From positions 1-5,859 of the forward strand of contig JACRCA010000240.1 in the NCBI GenBank assembly GCA_016234425.1: DNA of 5,859 bases. The letters run 5' to 3'. How positions within the stretch are numbered: position 1 is the stretch's first letter; the number at the start of each line of letters is the position of its first letter. Below the pieces are notes generated by a model. The model worked only from the letters and a program-made list of their open reading frames with translations, searched no databases and was not told the origin of the DNA. Positions 3,284 through 5,859 of this stretch are shown here, one piece after another. Source of the DNA: Deltaproteobacteria bacterium. GTDB taxonomy: Bacteria > Desulfobacterota > SM23-61. Made by a program: the position numbers and the translations under genes.

Positions 3284-5859
3284 ATGAGATCCCGAGCAAA
3301 ATATTGGTCATTGGCTTTGATTTTGGGGAGTATACTGGTTGGGCCCAATGCCGATGCTCAGGATGAATCGGGCCTTTTTACCTCGTTGGCTCCCGATACT
3401 TTGGTTGTCCTGGATTTATCTGGCAGCATGCGCTGGACCCCCGCCGGCGAAAGGATGTATATTAGTAATTCCTATTCTTGCGATTCCAGCAGTGCCCCCT
3501 TTTACAGTGAAAGCGGCCCCGGCCATGACAAACCCTGCGCCATCGATCCATATGGAACGGTTCCCAAATATGGCGATGCCTCCTGTTTAGGTCCTTTTTA
3601 CCGGACCTCCGGAACGGGCCATACTACAGATTGCACCCGTCTGGCCATCGCCAAAAGGTGCCTTTATGATATTCTGGATGATAACGATGACAACGCTATC
3701 AATACTGCCGACGAGCAGAATCTTAACGTCCGGTTCGGCTATATGAGGTTTTATGGTTGCTCGGCGGATGACACGGGGGCAGGTTACAGCAGTGGCTGTA
3801 ACCGGCTGCTCTGGGGGATCGGGGCGAAATATAGCAGGATTTATTGTAATAGCTCTACGAGCTGTTCCCCAACCAGCAGTGTTTCTGGCAGCGTGAGCGG
3901 CGAATCGGCCAGCGGAGGGACACCTCTGGCCGCCGCCCTGAACGAGGCCAGACTCTACCTCGATGCTCACAAGGCTTTGGATAATGCCAGAGCCTGCCGG
4001 GATAAATTCGTGATTCTGATTACGGATGGGGCGGATACATATTCCTGCGCGGGCAACGGGGATGAAGATCAAGCGACGCAATATAAAAGAAGGAGGGAAA
4101 CTGTAGCCAAGGCCAAGGCTCTGGCCGATGCCGGATACAAGGTTTTTGTCATAGGTTTTGGTACCCTCATGCCCCACTGGGCCCGGAATACCCTGAACTG
4201 GGCGGCCTATTACGGCGGAACGGATAACCCCCTGATGGGCAATTCGGGCGATCCCAGTGTTTTTAACCCCTCTTCTGTGACCGCCTGCCAAACGGATTCC
4301 ACCGATCACCACAACATTGAAGGAGATGGTGATCATTATTTTGCCCTCTCGCAGGACCCGGGTGAGCTGCCTCTTTCCGGATATGCTTTTTTGGCCACCT
4401 CTGCCTCGGACCTCACCACTGGTCTGAAAATGGCCATCGAAATGATTCGGTCGGCGATGTATTCTTTCTCTACCTCCTCGGTTTCCTCCCAGAGAGTTCT
4501 GGATGAGAACTATCTTTACGAGGCTTCATTTCAGCCCGTAGAAGATGACCCCTTCTGGAGGGGTCATCTCAAAAAATATAACATCAATTCCGACGGGAGA
4601 GTGGGCAGTCCGATATGGGATGGGGGGAGCGTCCTTGAGTCTGTGGCGGCATCCAGCCGGAATATCTATACCTATAAGTCGGGTATTCTGACTCCCTTCT
4701 TGCCTACAAGCATAACGAAGGAAGACCTGGGAGTTTCTATGGATACCCAGAGGGACTCCATCATAGGGTTCATCCGCGGGGAGACGAATTACAACTCGGA
4801 GTTCTGGAAATTGGGGGATATCTTCCATTCCAGCCCCATAACCGTCGGTACCCCCTCGAGCTTCTTTGAAGATATTCGGGATGCGAACGATGCGTTTGGC
4901 ACATTTCGACTGAACCATCAAAGGACATCGGCCAATGGTTTGCGGGTGATCCTGGTCGGGGCCAATGAGGGACAGTTCCATGTGTTCAAGGCTTTCGATG
5001 GAACGGAAACCTGGAGTTTTATCCCTCCCAACTTGCTCCCCAAGTTAAAAAATATCGCTCATGCCACTCACCCCACCGGGCTGACCCATCAATATTTTGT
5101 GGATGGTCCAGTGGCCGCCTCGGATGTCTGGCTGGGGACGGGAGAGGGCCTGAGAAAGTCGGCGACAGACTGGAAGACCCTGGTCGTCTTTGGAGAGGGA
5201 AGGGGAGCCAGTTCAACCCTGTGGAGCTCCTCCTCGTCCTGTGATTCCGGATTTAATGCCACCTATTCATCCGCCTACCCCCATTATTGCGGGTACTATG
5301 CTTTTGACTTTACCGATACGATGAACCCAGCTTTTAGATGGAAAATCAATCCCCTATCCTCCCTGGCTCCTTACCTGGGTGACCCCTGGAGTAAAGTGGC
5401 CATGGGCAGAGTAAAAATAAACGGGAATGAAAAATGGGTGGGTTTTGTAGGGGGAGGTTACAACGCTTCCGATTGTGCGGCAGGAGGCGGATGTGACTCG
5501 CGGGCCAAGGCATTCTATGTGGTGGACCTGAGTGATGGAAGTGTTATCTGGAGTTACACCCGGGCCAATGATCCGACCATGAACTACAGTCTTCCGGCAT
5601 CCCCCGCCATTGTGGATAGTGACAACGACGGCTTCATCGATACCGTCTATGTGGGAGATTTGGGCGGAAGCATGTGGAGGTTCAAATTCTGCGCCTGGAA
5701 TGACGGCTCGGGCTGCGGTACGGCCAACTGGAGCGGGGGGCGTCTATTTGAGGCCTCCACTGGGGTCATCAGGCCGATCTTTACCATGGCCAGTGTCGCC
5801 AAGGACCATGAGGGCAATATATGGATCTATTGGGGGACGGGGGACAAGACGGACCCAAC
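3284..5859 (+). CDS. pilY1: PilY1 tip adhesin/assembly factor (3' end outside window)
   Basis: The open frame gives 858 residues and runs off the right edge. AGGAG at 3273-3277 precedes the ATG. Residues 1-25 are a Sec signal peptide with an ADA cleavage site before Gln26. A von Willebrand factor A domain spans about 37-395, with a full MIDAS: DLSGS at 44-48, Thr213 in SGGTPLAAAL and Asp248 in LITDGAD. A loop of about 65 residues rich in Cys follows the first MIDAS motif. Residues 132-143 form an acidic EF-hand/dockerin-like loop. From about 500 the PilY1/PilC beta-propeller begins, with VGANEGQFHVFKAFDG, YFVDGPVAASDVW and KAFYVVDLSDGSVIWSY. The calcium loop DSDNDGFID is at 778-786, followed by YVGDLGGSMWRF. 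There are twelve cysteines in the N-terminal half and three close pairs in the propeller (653/669, 731/737, 803/811). By analogy it caps the pilus, acts in adhesion and surface sensing and opposes retraction. Perhaps 200-350 residues are missing. Confidence 0.93.
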   Translation, partial: MRSRAKYWSLALILGSILVGPNADAQDESGLFTSLAPDTLVVLDLSGSMRWTPAGERMYISNSYSCDSSSAPFYSESGPGHDKPCAIDPYGTVPKYGDASCLGPFYRTSGTGHTTDCTRLAIAKRCLYDILDDNDDNAINTADEQNLNVRFGYMRFYGCSADDTGAGYSSGCNRLLWGIGAKYSRIYCNSSTSCSPTSSVSGSVSGESASGGTPLAAALNEARLYLDAHKALDNARACRDKFVILITDGADTYSCAGNGDEDQATQYKRRRETVAKAKALADAGYKVFVIGFGTLMPHWARNTLNWAAYYGGTDNPLMGNSGDPSVFNPSSVTACQTDSTDHHNIEGDGDHYFALSQDPGELPLSGYAFLATSASDLTTGLKMAIEMIRSAMYSFSTSSVSSQRVLDENYLYEASFQPVEDDPFWRGHLKKYNINSDGRVGSPIWDGGSVLESVAASSRNIYTYKSGILTPFLPTSITKEDLGVSMDTQRDSIIGFIRGETNYNSEFWKLGDIFHSSPITVGTPSSFFEDIRDANDAFGTFRLNHQRTSANGLRVILVGANEGQFHVFKAFDGTETWSFIPPNLLPKLKNIAHATHPTGLTHQYFVDGPVAASDVWLGTGEGLRKSATDWKTLVVFGEGRGASSTLWSSSSSCDSGFNATYSSAYPHYCGYYAFDFTDTMNPAFRWKINPLSSLAPYLGDPWSKVAMGRVKINGNEKWVGFVGGGYNASDCAAGGGCDSRAKAFYVVDLSDGSVIWSYTRANDPTMNYSLPASPAIVDSDNDGFIDTVYVGDLGGSMWRFKFCAWNDGSGCGTANWSGGRLFEASTGVIRPIFTMASVAKDHEGNIWIYWGTGDKTDP
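3677..3712 (+). other. EF-hand/dockerin-like calcium loop inside the PilY1 vWA domain
   Basis: These codons give residues 132-143, DDNDDNAINTAD. Asp132, Asn134, Asp136 and Asp143 fall at loop positions 1, 3, 5 and 12, with Ile139 at the hydrophobic position 8 and Asn at 9. This is the dockerin-style spacing, except that the usual Gly at position 6 is Asn137. Metal binding is inferred from spacing only. Confidence 0.55.
5615..5641 (+). other. PilY1 propeller calcium-binding loop
   Basis: Residues 778-786 read DSDNDGFID, with Asp at positions 1, 3, 5 and 9 and Gly at 6. This is the same type of loop as the calcium site in the C-terminal domain of Pseudomonas aeruginosa PilY1, where calcium binding controls pilus extension and retraction. 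The following TVYVGDLGGSMWRF is the usual family context. Confidence 0.8.

Noticed and set aside
3587..4336. A 249-codon - strand open frame
   Set aside because: It is antisense to the PilY1 vWA domain, whose MIDAS residues and frame are unambiguous.
4526..5216. Two - strand open frames of 151 and 65 codons
   Set aside because: They are shadows of the PilY1 coding frame, with no family features.
1..5859. A CRISPR array, complete insertion sequence or toxin-antitoxin pair
   Set aside because: There are no regularly spaced repeats, no terminal inverted repeats around an intact transposase and no paired small genes with known motifs.

Overview
This window most likely comes from a Gram-negative bacterium of the deltaproteobacterial (Desulfobacterota) type, with moderate GC content. 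It has two parts. Positions 1 to about 1190 contain no intact gene, only remnants. The rest is a tightly packed type IV pilus minor-pilin operon, all on the + strand. The taxonomic guess rests on the style of the minor pilins and PilY1 and is an inference.

Left part. The first 16 bases look like the 3' end of a tRNA (T-stem 3' strand, acceptor strand and encoded CCA; tRNA-Thr is the best guess). After it come remnants of mobile or accessory genes. On the - strand (about 175-520) is the C-terminal part of a Y1 (HUH) transposase of the REP-associated type, with a one-base frameshift. On the + strand (about 530-652) is a second short helix-turn-helix tail that looks like the end of another such transposase. 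On the - strand (about 674-808) is a piece resembling the C-terminal region of a large N6-adenine DNA methyltransferase, lying between two copies of a 13-base direct repeat. From 861 to 1191 I see no gene. This stretch must hold the leader of the pilus operon, and it contains a perfect AT-rich inverted repeat at 1088-1109.

Right part. Five genes follow in the classical order fimT/fimU, pilV, pilW, pilX, pilY1. The first four encode prepilin-like proteins with class III leader peptides ending in Gly and a hydrophobic helix. All have Glu at mature position 5 except PilX, which has Ala. The genes overlap or are separated by only 5-22 bases, and each has a Shine-Dalgarno sequence, so they are probably cotranscribed. 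pilY1 runs off the right edge with 858 codons present. It has a Sec signal peptide, a von Willebrand factor A domain with a complete MIDAS, an EF-hand/dockerin-like acidic loop inside that domain, and a C-terminal PilY1 propeller with the expected calcium-binding loop.

Working together, by analogy with the Pseudomonas/Myxococcus systems, the minor pilins and PilY1 form the priming complex and tip of the type IV pilus. PilX, lacking Glu5, is a candidate for a terminal position and PilY1 for the adhesin/sensor. I found no convincing new system. The points most worth checking are the debris field beside the tRNA and the extra calcium-type loop in PilY1.
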